Source of the DNA: Bimuria novae-zelandiae CBS 107.79
Lineage: Eukaryota; Ascomycota; Dothideomycetes; Pleosporales; Didymosphaeriaceae
Direction: 5' to 3'
Assembly: GCA_010015655.1 (NCBI GenBank)
Contig: ML976721.1
Coordinates: forward strand, 124,001 to 188,000
Length of the DNA: 64,000 bases
Shown here: positions 41,443 to 54,060 of the stretch, piece after piece
Layout: each line of letters opens with the position of its first letter
Numbering within the stretch: the first letter of the stretch is position 1
Program-made: the position numbers and the translations under genes
The notes under the pieces: generated by a model
Seen by the model: the letters and a program-made list of their open reading frames with translations, nothing else
Told to the model about the DNA's origin: nothing
Database searches by the model: none

Positions 41443-43853
41443 GTTGAGAGTATTGATGGATTTGTGATTGAAAGAGTTGTGAAGTTTGAGTGAAATTGTT
41501 GTAAGAGTGTTGTGTAGTGGCTGGATGATGGTGATTCCGTAGGGTAGTCTTCTCCATCTTTATACTTCAGTCGCTACTTGCACTACTCTCATCCCTTGCA
41601 CGTCATTCCTCAATACTGCTGCTGCGTCTTCACGGTTACGTACGATGTTCTACAATGATTGCCTTGTACTCGGGATAAATCCTGATGATTGGGACTTTTA
41701 TTGGACCCATAAGCTTAGTCTTGGATCCTTAAGGGCGCCCTGAGGCCCTACCTAGGTATGGTAGACTTGTGTCACAATAGGGCCGACGATGCGGCTAAAG
41801 TGTATCCATAGTGTTTCCGGAGAATTCAAATCCGTCTGAACGAAATGATATTCTTGCTATAAAATACAGGAATAGAGCCCGTCTACATTTTTCACTTCTA
41901 AGGTTTCCAGTGGGTCATGGACAGGACATCGCTTTCAAAACTACTACATTCCGTTTTGCCTGGGCCTTTCTCGCCTAGGAAATCCGCCAATCTACGGCTA
42001 TAAACATAGCCCCGAAGTAAGCAGTCAAACACAAGTTGAAGATCAGTCGTAATGGGTGTCATAGGCGGGCAGTGTAAGCAAAAGCCGCCCACGAAACCAA
42101 GGATCATCCCAATACTAACCCCAAGAAAATCTAAGAGCAGAATATACCTTGCTTTAATCAACACAGTCAATTCGCTGAAAGTGACCGCGGATCTGACCGG
42201 CTTCACGAAGCTTGCGAAGCTCCAAGGTTGGTTATCCGCGGGCCTGAAATTAATCAAGCTAGCCCAAGTGAGATAAGGCTGTGGTCCGTTTTGTAGGCAT
42301 CTATCGCACGTGCGCGTAAGCACCCGTGCAGAGGTAATTAATAATTCGGCAAGATTCTAGTGTTAGGATATAGCATAGTCTAGATCCATAGAACGCGCAA
42401 AGGGGCGGCAGTAAAAGCGACGGCTGTGATGACGCCAACGAAAAGTCAAAGGTCTGTGCAAGGCTCAGTCTGACCGAGAGTTGATATCATTCGCAAAGGC
42501 AGGAATGAGGGGAACTAGAATACTGAGGGAAAGAGGCACCACCTTGGGCACCAAATGCGCAGAGAATACGTGTTTCGGCTCCAAGCAATGTAATGGACCC
42601 GCAAATGCGGTTTATTAAGGATATCGGCCTACCTAGATAGGATGAGCTCACGGTGGAGAGAAAACTATGCATGTGATATGTCTCTAGGAGATCCGGCAGT
42701 GCTGAAGCTCTAAGAATAAATAAGGATGTTCCGAAGAATAGAACCTTGGAAGTGTTCTGGTCACGTGCATATCTTTTTCCAGGCCGTCAAAGGAACAGCT
42801 GCACTCTAGATAGTTAGAAATTGATGTTAGTGGTCGGAGGGCGTAAAATACATCCTGTAACATTACAGTGAAGCCATTGCGATATCTTCCTCTGCTCACT
42901 TGCGGTTAGGCTCGGCGGTAGCTTCCAATACAAACAAAAGCACCCACATGGTGCATGAAATTAAGAAACTGTGAGGAAAAGACGAAGTTTATTAGAGATT
43001 TTGCAAGTAGTGGAGTAGTTATGTCGAGGGGCACCCAAAAAATCTAGTACATATTTCCCAGCACTAATACCATACTGCCTAATAGTAGACTATATACCTT
43101 AGAATGCTCAAAGAAATACGTGCAATGTAGTTAGCATAGTTTAGAGAGAGTTTGCTACCGTATGAGGTTGGATCTAGATATCATTGCTCAAAGCCCCGCA
43201 AAAACTGACTACTCAGCATGTAGATTTGGGTTGACCGGACAAAGGTCAACGCCACCTTGCTGAAGAGCCCGAAATAACAACGCCGTCTTGTTGATCCTGA
43301 TATTATCTAATACCGAGGAATATAGGTAGCTATCTTTGCGGGGTTAGATACGCGATAACAACACTTTCTGAGAGATTGATACCATTCCCATCAAACTCTG
43401 CTTGCCATTTAGCCGTCCTCTCATATGGGCTTACCATGATATGTCCAGGTAGGTGGGAATTCGAGAATAACTATTGTCTCCATTGGAGCTGGTTGGTTCA
43501 TATGAGGTCAGCCTGCGCCTCACTTATACAGGTACCCCATAGCCTCGACCGCGATTTGGACAAGCTTGTTACTTGTACGATTAGCTTGCATGATCTTATA
43601 TTGCTAGTCCCTAGAGGATCAAAAATGACGTCTAGCACTATTGATGTGGCAAGCGTCCTTTCCGTGGATGTAGTGGAGATACTGTGCCTCTTTCCTGCGC
43701 ATAGTATCTAACGAATCCTTCAAAATAGGACTCATTATCGCGCTGACTTCTAAGCGCTGTTCGAACAACCCATTTTGATTTGTTCAATTGTGCAACAAAT
43801 TTTCTCGAACTTGCAAACCTTTGTATCTTTTGTTTAAGTTCACTTAATCCACT
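41443..43853. other. Intergenic region with one half of a dispersed repeat
   Basis: About 2.4 kb without a supported gene. An open frame at 41898-42323 (minus) overlaps two short sequences, 42201-42240 and 42303-42331, that recur near 53.3 and 53.8 kb and so is probably repeat-derived. Confidence 0.45.
42201..42331. repeat. Dispersed repeat, copy 1 (two blocks)
   Basis: Block A, 42201-42240 (contains GAAGCTTGCGAAGCTCC, itself a partial palindrome), recurs with few changes at 53785-53824. Block B, 42303-42331 (contains ATCGCACGTGCGCGTA), recurs with one mismatch at 53275-53303. The order is A-B here but B-A at the second site, 480 bp apart. It may be the remains of a transposon family; the type is unknown. 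Confidence 0.7.
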
Positions 43854-44652
43854 ATGCCTCTGGAACTCTGCCTTGTCACCGAAGATGCCGAGTGTTACAA
43901 GTTCGCTCCGATGATGTTTGAATCCATCCATCCGAACGGAATGGTGGACGCGTGTTGGCCCAGAAATCTGACTCCAGAAGCGCAAAAAATGCACGCGAGT
44001 GGATTCATTGCGCACAAAGGTTTCGACTCCAGCGTGCGATGGACGAAAGTTACGGATACGGACACCGGATAGATTGTTGGTGTTACGCAATGGCTGGTTT
44101 TCGAAAATGAGAAGCAACCGGAATTCGACTTCGACGGTTCTCCAGGGACATTCAAGGATGATGTGGAGAAACTGTACGCACAGGAGATTTTTCGGTCGTT
44201 TTCTCGTTATCGGAGAGAAGTTATGCACAATGAGGACCTATCCATCGCGGGTGAGTGTAAATCCTCGAACATATTTTCCACTTGACAAGTTAGTTGCTAA
44301 TTAGGCCCGACAATCCAGTCATCAGCATCATGACGGTAGATCCAAAACATTAATTTCGTGGGGGCAGGGTACTACGTTGACGAAGTGGGGTACTGATCTT
44401 GCCGACAAGATGAATGCATTGGTACGTTGACCACGCCGTCGAAATGGGTGCCGCTTTTAGAACGAGGCTAACATGACGAAGTGCATTATGGAGGCCACAA
44501 CCAAAGAACGCTGGCTGTATGAGAAGGTGGGCTTCGAGACCAAGCACCACTATGCTATTGAAGCGTCTGGCGAGCTCAACCGCGGAGTCGCAGAGAGGCT
44601 GTTCTTCATGGTCAGACCTAGGGTGTTAAATGCGAGTGCTAGAAAGGCTTGA
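43854..44652 (+). pseudogene. GNAT acetyltransferase pseudogene 1
   Basis: The frame begins MPLELCLVTEDAECYKFAPM and continues through a stop (TAG) in the TDTDTG-IVGVTQW stretch to HNEDLSIAG, a GT-AG intron (about 44251-44304), and PVISIMTVDPKH. There CAG/CAA appears as TAA, and a one-base insertion shifts the frame before GTTLTKWGTDLADKMNAL. Another intron-like gap precedes the conserved GNAT end LYEKVGFETKHHYAIE and LFFMVRP. The order fits fungal GNAT N-acetyltransferases, in which the HQRRGAG acetyl-CoA loop would lie at the broken point. At least two stops and one frameshift make it non-functional. Substrate unknown. Confidence 0.75.
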
Positions 44653-45122
44653 ATACTATATTAGATTGCGTGCCATGTACACTCAGATCCCTAAGTAATC
44701 TACTTCTCACCGATTTAGCTTACTTAAATTTATATCTTAACAGCTTCTTATCTTAGGTCCGTCATCATTTGCAACCTGATACCCTGTAAGCGATATATCC
44801 CTAGTATCTCGAGATAGAATCGATGCATTTAACGCCGTGGAGACATTCCTTATAAGGCAGTGAAAGCGACAACGTGGGACAAATCGACCGATATCTCTTA
44901 TCGCAGAGCAAACCGGGAGCCGAATTATATTCACAGTGAGATTGCGGCACAGCATTCGGCCTTAACCTTGCAAATCGCCACAGCATGCGGTTCCTCTCCA
45001 CTTCCGTACCGTGCCACATATCTAGGCGAATCTTCTTCCCTTTAAGCTTTTAGATAGCATGAGCTCTCTGTCCCTTTCTTACTCACACTTGGCATCATAA
45101 AAAGTCTGTACTACCAGCAATT
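44653..45122. other. Spacer between the two GNAT pseudogenes
   Basis: 470 bp, no feature recognised. Confidence 0.5.
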
Positions 45123-45927
45123 ATGGGCTACGAGATCGCCCTGGCCACCAGGGAATACTTTCCGATCTTTGTACCGCAGTTATTCAAGGCAATGGGTACC
45201 GCACATTTCGTCGCGACCCTGCTGGCCAGACAACCAAACAGAGGAAGGCCAAAAGCTCGCCATTGAGAGATGGATGGAAGAGCTGTAAGCGTCCTCCAGT
45301 CCAAATTCTTCAAAGGTGACTAAGAAACTGTGCAGGGATGTCAATCCGGACGTGAAGTGGGCAAAGGCTATTGACACCTCCGCAACCGACGCAGATGGTC
45401 GGCCCAAAATCGTAGGCGTCGTACAATACACCATCTTTCAACCTGGCAAGATGTACCCAGAGGTTCCTCATTTCTTGCGCAATCACGTTTGGCCGAACGA
45501 TTTCGAGAGGGACTATGCGCTGCACATGTGGAACAGCTACGCTGGGCCAAGGCGTGAAGTGCTCAAGACAGAAATCGTTCCAGTCATTAGTAAGTTTGCC
45601 GCAAAGCTACTTCCTGTCTTGTCTTATAATTTGTTGAAAGTGACTGATCGAAATAGACATGCAGATTCTTTGCGTCTGGACAGAGTATCGAAGGCAGGGA
45701 ATCGGAACCAAACTCGTTGAGTGGGGTACCAAGCAAGCCGATGCGTTGAATGGTGTATGTATCGTGGAGGCTGGTGGTATAGGTCGGCAGTTAATCTGAG
45801 GAACGGGTACGAAGACAAGGAGCTGGCTTATTTAAAGGATCACACTATAGCCAAAGACAGGCTAGAGCGATTTATTCACCAGTTTATGATGAGGACAAGG
45901 CAGAAACCTTCTACCTTCATTGGTTAA
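45123..45927 (+). pseudogene. GNAT acetyltransferase pseudogene 2
   Basis: It starts MGYEIALATREYFPIFVPQLF. A one-base insertion at about 45220 shifts the frame; in the next frame DNQTEEGQKLAIERWMEEL continues to a normal intron (about 45288-45334). The second exon (KWAKAIDTSATDADGRPKIV, then VQYTIFQPGK) and the third (MQILCVWTEYRRQGIGTKLV, a complete acetyl-CoA binding loop RRQGIG) are intact. A one-base loss near 45793 then separates GRQL from LRNGYEDKELAYLKD. Two frameshifts make it a pseudogene. It is distinct from its neighbour 500 bp upstream but of the same superfamily and strand, so they may be an old tandem pair. Confidence 0.75.
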
Positions 45928-46290
45928 GGCAAATTGGTACCCTTGAGAAGATCCTAGTACGCCGCTGGTGGCGATGCGCATTCGATATCGTTTCTTATTG
46001 GCAAATATATGCACATACAAGAGCCGTAACAAACGAAAGATCTATTGCAATAACATCAGTTAGAGCTGTTTGGATTAATGCGGCTATTCAGCCCATGCTA
46101 CCTAAGTGCGTGCTCATTTTCCATACGTTCATCTTAAAAGTGGCGCATGGTCGCCTCTCCAGATTTGAAACCATAGTCTCGTAGCAACGACAGGCTTTCA
46201 TCCAAACTTTACACACTAGAGGATTCATATCGGTATATGGGCATCGTAAATTAGCCGCGTGGGGCCAAGGTAGAAGTTGGCGGTTGGGGC
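45928..46290. other. Convergent spacer
   Basis: 363 bp between the second GNAT relic and the 3' end of the NF-X1 helicase gene. Nothing recognised. Confidence 0.5.
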
Positions 46291-49200
46291 CTAATCCTCC
46301 ATGTGCTGAGCACGCCTGACTCCCGCAACAGCTTGATGATTCTGGCCACCGATTCGTTCACCACACTCCGGGCAGCGGGCCTGTTGCATAGGCATTCCGC
46401 ACTCTCCGATGGCGAACTATTACACGATTAGTACCAGATCGTTTAGAGACATATAGGCTGAACGGATACAAACTTACGGTGTGACCATTCACGCAATCAT
46501 ACCAGTGACCCGAATGAGTCGCAATGCCACCAGCTCCACTCACCATCGCCTTCTTGATGGCGGCGATTTCCTCTGGCGTCACCTCCTCGTACCACTTGTC
46601 GCGCAACATCTTGATTGCCTCATTGACCCCTTCAAGAAGCGCATCGGCACCCTTGAACGGTCGCGAACACAAGCCCTGTGCTTTCTCAAGAAATTCTTTT
46701 GCAGTATCGCGGTACTTGGCGGCTAGCTTACGACCCTGGTCGTCCATCGGTCCATTTGTCTGAAAGCGCCTCGCAATCCGTGCATAGTACAGTGTGGCTT
46801 CGATCGCAAGCTTCGGGAGGCTGTTCTTCTCACAATCTCCGATGAACAGTGTGCAAAATTTAAGGAACATCGGCGCTTCGTCTTTGGGTAGAAGTCCGTA
46901 CATTTTGACACTTGGGATTGCTTCGGCGCATTTAGATTTGACCGTCGCGAGTATAAGGAACTTGTCCTCACAGATTGTAGCAGTGGCTTTGATTTTCATC
47001 ATCTTTGCGCCATATGCAATGCGACGGTGATCCGCGGCGTGTGGAATGGTATCCAGGAGAGCGTTCGAAGCACTAGGCGACTCCAGCTGTTTCTGCATGA
47101 AGCTTGCGGTTGCGAAATGCAGTTTGTGTGCCGGTTCATGGCGATCCTTAACTCGCTCTTCAAAGTTGGTGATCAAGTTGGTGAGTTTGTACGGGGAGCT
47201 ACCGTATCGCTTCCGCAACCTCGAGGTCATTTCTTTTCCGTACCGACTCGCACCTTCGGTGGTATGTGTGGTTTGATCATACTGAACCGCAGCTGCGCGC
47301 GACTGTTCCAGTTCCTGCTCAACTTGTTGAAGCTGCGACTCGAACTCTTGCAGCTCAGTCTGGCCCGAAACGATGAAACGCTTAGACATTTCATCGATCA
47401 CCGCCCGATTGATGAGGCGGTTGTACCTCTGCGTAACGTGCTGCCTAATTGGAGTTCGACAGTGGGGGCAGGTAGGAATTTTCAGGGACAACTGGCCCGA
47501 CAGATCCTTAAGACCTGAAATCTCGCCGGTTCTGCCGTCCACTTCATACACGTCGAGAAGCCCAGCAAGCCCATCAAGTGTTTCGGCTGTAAAGAAATGT
47601 CCGCATCCGAGAACAACGATCGGGGTATCATTGAGGTCGATTTCTGCGTAGGGCTTGAACTCAATCATGTCTACTTCCTCATCAGATCGCATGCCGCATT
47701 CTTGGCAATAGCCCGCTGGACAGGTTTCCCCACAAAGCGACGGACATTGATGTCCACAAGGAATTCGGAGAGTACAGCGCTTGTCACATGGCAAACGGTT
47801 GCAAGGGGCGGCGCATGGCATGGTGCAATCTCCTTGATGCTCACAGGACCAGGTGCATTTCATAATACAAGGAGCATAGGCCTCATGACACTTGAGCGAG
47901 CATCGAGAGTGATCGCAACGGACCTAAATTATGTTAGTCCGATTATAGAAATGACACTTCGGTGTTCCCACTTACTTCGCAAGGAGCCTCGCAAAGACCA
48001 CAGTCCGATCCGTCATGGCAGCGTTGGGAGCAATTATGGTTGCAAGTACCAAAGCGCCTACCACACTTCTTGGTACACTTCTGATGTTGGACCGTCGCGT
48101 TACCATCTTTGTCCTTCCTATTGCATCCGCCGCAGCTACCGGGACAAGCATGACCGCAGGCAAGCACAGTGCCACAAGAAGCAGGACAGCGGAAGCCTGC
48201 CTTTGTCACGTCTTCTGAGCACTTGACTTGAACCGTATGACCGCATCCTGGGGAATCTTTGGTAGTGGGCATATGACAAGGTATCTGGTCGAGATGCTGC
48301 GTCCGGTGACAGTCAACATTGTTTTGAATATGGCCGCATGGAAGCTGTACGTCGTTGCGCTTGACCATGCACCGGCCACATTCCTCGCCGCAGGTAGCCT
48401 TCTGACAAGGATGGTTGCAGGGCTTGTGCAGACGCTCACACGGTAACTCGCAGCTCCAGACATCGTGCATGGAATCCGAATGGCACCTAGCTTGGCACAT
48501 GTGGCCGCACTCTGAAAGACGTTTGTCGCACCTCTCCCGACAACCACCCTCTGGACTATACTTGCCGAAGTCGTCCGGCTGGTCTACCGATATGATCTTA
48601 TCAGGATGCCTAGGACAACAGAGGGCCAATGAGGTTCCGACGCAGCCTTTCGCGCCGAGCAGGGCAATGACCTTCTGCCACATGGGAACATTCGAATAAG
48701 TGTCTGTGTTGCCGATGAGATACATCCCATTACGAGCACGGCTCAGCAGAACATTGATACGATTCGTGGTTCTGAGGAAGCCAACCTTTTGGTCCGGATT
48801 GCTGCGAACGAGCGACACGATAATGACTTTCGCCTCCTCTCCTTGGAAATTATCGACAGTCGCAATACGAAAATAAATCGGTCATCTTCTTCATCTCGAG
48901 CGGGCGCTTCCTGTTGCTCTGTTCTGTCGCGGCGACAGTATTGTCTTTAGGTTTGTCTTCGGCTTCAAAACCTTCCCGAGCCAACTTCTCCTCATCGATA
49001 TCGCTGAGGACGATCTCAAAGTCCGCACGCATGACGGCTCGGAGATGCTGCAATTGACCAGTATACGGCGTCAGGACGGCAATCTCAGTGCTTTTGTAAG
49101 CTCCCTGGCGGATCAAATGCCGTATCAGCGCATGAGTCATTTCCACTTCCCAAGCGTTCGACTTAGACTTTGTGTGGTTTACCTCCGCTTGCTTTTGATC

Positions 49201-52200
49201 TTCAACGTGTTTGTGGTCTAGCCAAAATACGTTTTGGCGCATGCCAACGACGTCCTCACGGTCAACTGTCGAAGGGTGGTCAATCAGCTTGGGGTATATC
49301 GTTTCTCGAATGAGCTTGGAGATTTCAGGACGCATGCGACGCTGGGTATCGAGCTGTACAGTTGGTATACGCGGTCTGCCCGTTTCTCCAAGGGAACATC
49401 GTTCGAATTGGCTGCGGTCTAATTGGTACAGACGACCTTTTGGAGACTCCAGCGATAAGTCGTATTCGTTGATAGTCGGCCGTAGCTGCTCATGATCACC
49501 AATTTGGATGCAATGCTCCACGGTCGGAAGCATGGCCGAGAGCATGTGTGCTTCCATAACCTCGCCAGCCTGTAGTGTGTAACTATATTAGCTATTGTTG
49601 TAAACTACAGTAGTAACCATAATCTGCTTACCTCTTCACAGATCACGACCTTGCATTGAACGCGCTGTAGGGTGGCGATGTTCTTTGCCAGACCAGTGGT
49701 CGTGAGTCCGATGACGTCAGCATCCTGAAGCACGCGACGGCGGACCTCTTCTTGAACGTCCTTCAAGTGCCGTTGTGTGGCTATGGCATCCGTGAAAGTC
49801 TCAAAGAATTCTGCTTTGCTGCTTTGGCGTAGTTCACCAATGAAGTACTGTACCAATGTATAGCCTTCCCAAACCGATAGAGAGTGCATATCCATCGCTG
49901 CTTTCTTCTTGATGGCTGCCAAACGTTGTAGCGATGCGGCAGGTTGGGCTGGCATCTTAGAAGCCTTGCGGAGCAGTTCCTGGATCCAGATGTCGAAAGG
50001 ATGACGGCCGACTTGCTTGAATCCATCTTCTTCGTGGCGATGGAATTGGGAATGTATTGAGGCGTGATTGTCGCGTAGGTAGTCTACGAAATCGTTCCAC
50101 GTCAGTCGCTTTGGTGCCGAGGTTAATTCAGAGAGCGTTGACTTGATGTCTTCCTCATACTCTTCAAGTTCCTTGTACGCTTCGTAAATTTGTCTACCTT
50201 CGGATTTAGTCTTTGGCTCGGACTGTGCAATTACCCGAAGATTGTGGTCTTCCAGCAGCTGAGACCGACTACGACCCCCGATACGGATGACTTTCTTCAG
50301 GCCTGTCTTGACAAGATGCTCCAAGAATTGGTCTAGAGCATGATTCGTGTAACATCTACGTATGGTCAGTCATGTTCAGGCAATGAACCCGCAAATTGAC
50401 TAAGCGGTATCTCGAAGCAGACGAAGGGCCACATGTTGAACTTACACTACCACGATGGGACCGAGATCGGCTTTTTCTTTGACATCCAGCAGTATTTTCA
50501 TCAACTTGACACCGAGATGGGTTTTTCCGGTGCCTGGTGGGCCCTGTATGAATGCAAACTCTCGCGTCAATGCTGCGATCATGGCTCGACATTGCCCGTG
50601 GTCAAGTCCGACCTTCGCTTCCATCTCAGCAATGAGTTCTTCATCGCCGCTTGACGATGTTGCATTGATGTAGACGGGGCTGTCGCCATCCCGGAGGAGT
50701 ATAGACTTTAGCGAAAATTGGAACCCCGGTTTACGAGCATACAGCGGCGCTGGAATATCTAGAAAAGCCTCCGTACTACAATCTGGAATAATCCATTGAC
50801 TGAATGGTAAGCGTCCTAATCGCTGCATGTTTTGGAGGTTCTCCAGAACAGGCACAAAGGTAGCAGGAATGATGTTGGGGAATTCCAGGAGCAAGCCGCG
50901 TGTCTTGTGGTAACACAGATCGATCAGAGTACCGATAGTAGACTGAGTCTCCGTCATGAGCTTGACGCTAATTATTTTCCTGGTATTGTCGCGTCCCATT
51001 TGTTTTTCGGTCTCGTCGTCCACTTCTTGGTTCGTGATCGTGAAGAATGTATGATGCACCCTGCCATGCTCGATCCAGATGAAAGACATGAGAACGCCAT
51101 CGGCGAGTCTTCTCGAGTCATCCCACCATCGTTGTTGATCATTAAGCGTTCTATTGCGAACCGACAACGGTTGTAGGAATGACACATACGCCTGTAAGCC
51201 TTGTTCACGACCACGGCTACCGAATGCTAGCAATCCAACAGTCGCCTCGGTGTAGACGTACGCACGTGTGTCTCCGAAGTTATGTTTTGGATTCATCAGC
51301 TGTTCAGGAACTTTCGCAACAGACCCCATTATGTTTGCAAGAGTGACTTTCAACGCCCCGAAAGAGTCTTGGCGAAATAGACGAAAATGAGTGTCGATAT
51401 GCCTCTCTATGCTAGACAAATAGTGCCATTCCTCGGGTTGCGTTGACGGCAAGAACTCTTGCACGTCACTCTTGATCTCATCCGACGTCGGGAAGATAAT
51501 TACTTCAGTAATATCAGTCTTGTCATTGTCATGGCGATTTTCCGGCATAATCCTGCGCTGCGGATATGCAGATGTTGGACCTGAATCGAGAGTCAGATCT
51601 GCAAGAGTGTCGGTGATTCCAGCGATAAGCGCCTCAGCGCGAGCTACCACAGCTCGGAGATTGCTAACACGCTGCAGAACAACGGTCGAGATATACGATG
51701 AGCCAATATTGGCAACAAGCTGAGCAGCAGTGTCCAAGGAATCGACCAATGTGGGTAGGTCCGGATTCCGCCTCGCACGATGTTCCCTCTTCAACAGCTC
51801 CAAGAGGACCGAAGTGAGGGCAATAAGCGTCGAATCCAACTCTTTGACCAAGTGCGAGTTGGACTCTTCGGTCCGCATGCCGATCAAAACCTCGCAGAGT
51901 TTCTGGAAGAAGGACATTGCTCGGTTACCGTTGGGGCCTGACAGGTAGTTGTACAAACTTCCGACATAGGTGTCGGTCGCCAGGCAATCTACGAACGCCG
52001 GATGAGTCATGACCAATAGGAAAGCGCGACATACGTCGACGAACATCTCGTACTGCGCAGGCAGAGGTCGTAGAGTCATAACGATTAGAATGTACTGCCG
52101 ACCCTGAAATTGATCCTCGTTATCCAGATCTTGGGAAATGTATTGCTTCGTATCGCGGTCATCTCCGTTAAGGATGCTAAGAGCGCCATCCCAAAGTTTC

Positions 52201-52566
52201 TGGATCTTTGGAAGGTCGTTCTGTCCAGGGCTATGTTCTCGTCAGCACAAGTAAGAATACAGAACGTGGAAATGCATACTGTTCCCGCAGAATACTCCTC
52301 CACTGATTATATTTGGCCCTGGCCCTCTTCTGCTCGGGAGTTTCTTCCACCCTTGCCCGTCGTGTTGACCCATGTCCTTGCGGGTTTGAGGCTAAGTCAT
52401 GAGAGTACCTGCAGGCCGATCCGTTCTTGCAGAATCCTGTATTTCGAAACGTGAAGCACGGTTGCTTGTTGGGCGCAGAACCAGTGGTGCGATTCTGTCC
52501 AGTGTCGCCCGAGGCGCCGCGTCCTGCACCATCGCGACCGCGGCCTCTGCCGCCAGGACGCGCCAT
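46291..52566 (-). CDS. CCCH / SF1 helicase / NF-X1 zinc-finger protein (ZNFX1-Hrr1 type), one-base frameshift
   Basis: Six exons: 52566-52280, 52230-50446, 50355-49632, 49569-47976, 47923-46478 and 46416-46291; introns 49, 90, 62, 52 and 61 nt. The total coding length is 5,962 nt, exactly one base too many; about 1,986 residues if corrected. An N-terminal CCCH finger (Cys37, 46, 52, His56) follows an RGG-rich start. The helicase has Walker A IQGPPGTGKTHLG (about 657), CYTNHALDQFLE, motif II ICEEAGEVMEAHML, IGDHEQLRP, TVDNFQGEEAKVI and LLSRARNGMYLIGN. NF-X1-type Cys-rich repeats (LSECGHMCQARCH, LACGHACPGSCGG) and a C-terminal zinc ribbon follow. Relatives include animal ZNFX1 and fission-yeast Hrr1 in RNA-directed silencing. 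The extra base is in an A run at 48870-48873, between KKMTDLF and RIATVDNF. It could be an assembly error or a fresh inactivating mutation. Confidence 0.88.
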
Positions 52567-54060
52567 GGCAAATCACCGAGCTAAACAAAAAAGAAACGAT
52601 CTCAAAGTATAGCGAAGTTGCTGCGAATTCCAGGAGAGGCGTTGTTAAGGTGATAAGTTAAGGAGAAGAGTTGCACCGGTTCGTTTGTGGCAAAGCAAGC
52701 GAAGTTCGATAAAGTCGAGAGACAAACAGCGTCCGCGCACAGACGATGAAGGAGCGACAAGTCGACAATCGAAGTGATCAGTGAGAGTGAGGTGAAACCA
52801 CAGCAACGTCCCACCAGCCGAGCAACTAGTCGCGTCCGCCGCGTCAGTCTTGTGGCGGGACGGTTATCTGTTTTTCCACCCTTATACAACTACCCAACAT
52901 CCGCCTCCTGCGCCCTCACTGCACGTATCTGCACCCTATTCTGTGTATTATTCTGATGTACCCTTCTGTTGCTGTAATCGTCGCGTTTTTTGCTTGCTGT
53001 GTGTCGCATAATTTGTTCAGGTCGTTAAAGATAATGAAAGAAAAGCACCCCTATACAGTGCCGTCGAAGAGTGAGCTCGCTTTCAATTGTTTATACTCAA
53101 GGGAAGTACTTCGCGCCTATGCACCGGGACCGTCGCTGTTTGAGACAGCCTCTTTAAGATGACTTCCAAGATAAGTTGCAAACCCAATGTCCAATGTTGA
53201 CGCCCTCCCAGAGGAGAACCGCTTGGTAGTGATCCCACCATGGAAGTGAGTCCGTCTCCGTTCTCCAGGCAGTCATCGCACGTGCGCGTAGGCACCCGTG
53301 CAGGAAGGCATATCACCTTCCGTACGCCCTTCCAGCGTCTCGCGATCCTTTCGTAGCGATCACCAGGCCGAAGCAGCGGAATTTTCTGCAGCCTATTTGT
53401 AGCGGCACATTGGGAGTAATAGCCTGCGCCTCGAACTTTCAAGTTCTTGCTATTGACAGCGGAAGGAGCGCACCCAGATCCGCCGTTCGCAGCCCAAATT
53501 CGCGCGCGGCCGACGTCGCAATGCAAACTCGATTGCCAAGTTCTTTCTAAAGTCCATATTAATGGGATCTTCCCGCACGAAGATGCGTCGTGATGTCGAG
53601 AAAGGAGGATGGAAGTTGCTTAGTTCGGCAGACGTCTGAGAGGGATGAGCTAGTTACGTAAGCAATCACCACCAATGAGGGCTGGTGAGAGAATCATCCA
53701 AAACCGCGCATTCTCTTACTTGTACTGTCCATCCAAGGGCCTAATCTAGAAGACTATTTGTAGTTTTCAAGCGTTCTACCGTGGCTTCCCGAAGCTTGCG
53801 AAGCTCCAAAGTTGATCATTTGCGGTAAGAGAATATACCACAGGTAACCATGATGCTTTCGAATACGCGTGGCGAGACTGGTGCTCAAGGTGAGAATAAC
53901 ATAGAGAAGCGTTTCCATAGTACAAGTACTGTACGTGTGGATATATATACCCCATATTTTTCAATGCGTCTATCCCCAATGCAATGCTGCTCACGCGGGT
54001 ATCAATATTCCCCCTCTCCCCCTTCTATCCCCACCACCTGCCCTTGTCCTGCGGTCTTGT
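52567..54060. other. Intergenic region with second copy of the dispersed repeat
   Basis: 1.5 kb upstream of the helicase gene and downstream of the MFS gene. Open frames at 53083-53526 and 53776-53994 (minus) overlap the repeat blocks and are not supported as genes. Confidence 0.45.
53275..53824. repeat. Dispersed repeat, copy 2 (two blocks)
   Basis: Block B (53275-53303) and block A (53785-53824) match the two blocks near 42.2-42.3 kb in the same orientation but in swapped order and with a wider gap. About 480 bp between them is unmatched at the first site. This would fit two unequal remnants of one mobile element. Confidence 0.65.

Noticed and set aside
41898..42323. 141-codon minus-strand frame as a gene
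   Set aside because: It overlaps both blocks of a dispersed repeat that recur at 53 kb, so it is more likely repeat-derived.
48850..48900. An intron explaining the frame change in the NF-X1 helicase
   Set aside because: No GT-AG pair of usable size lies between the two frames; removing one base of the A4 run restores continuous similarity.
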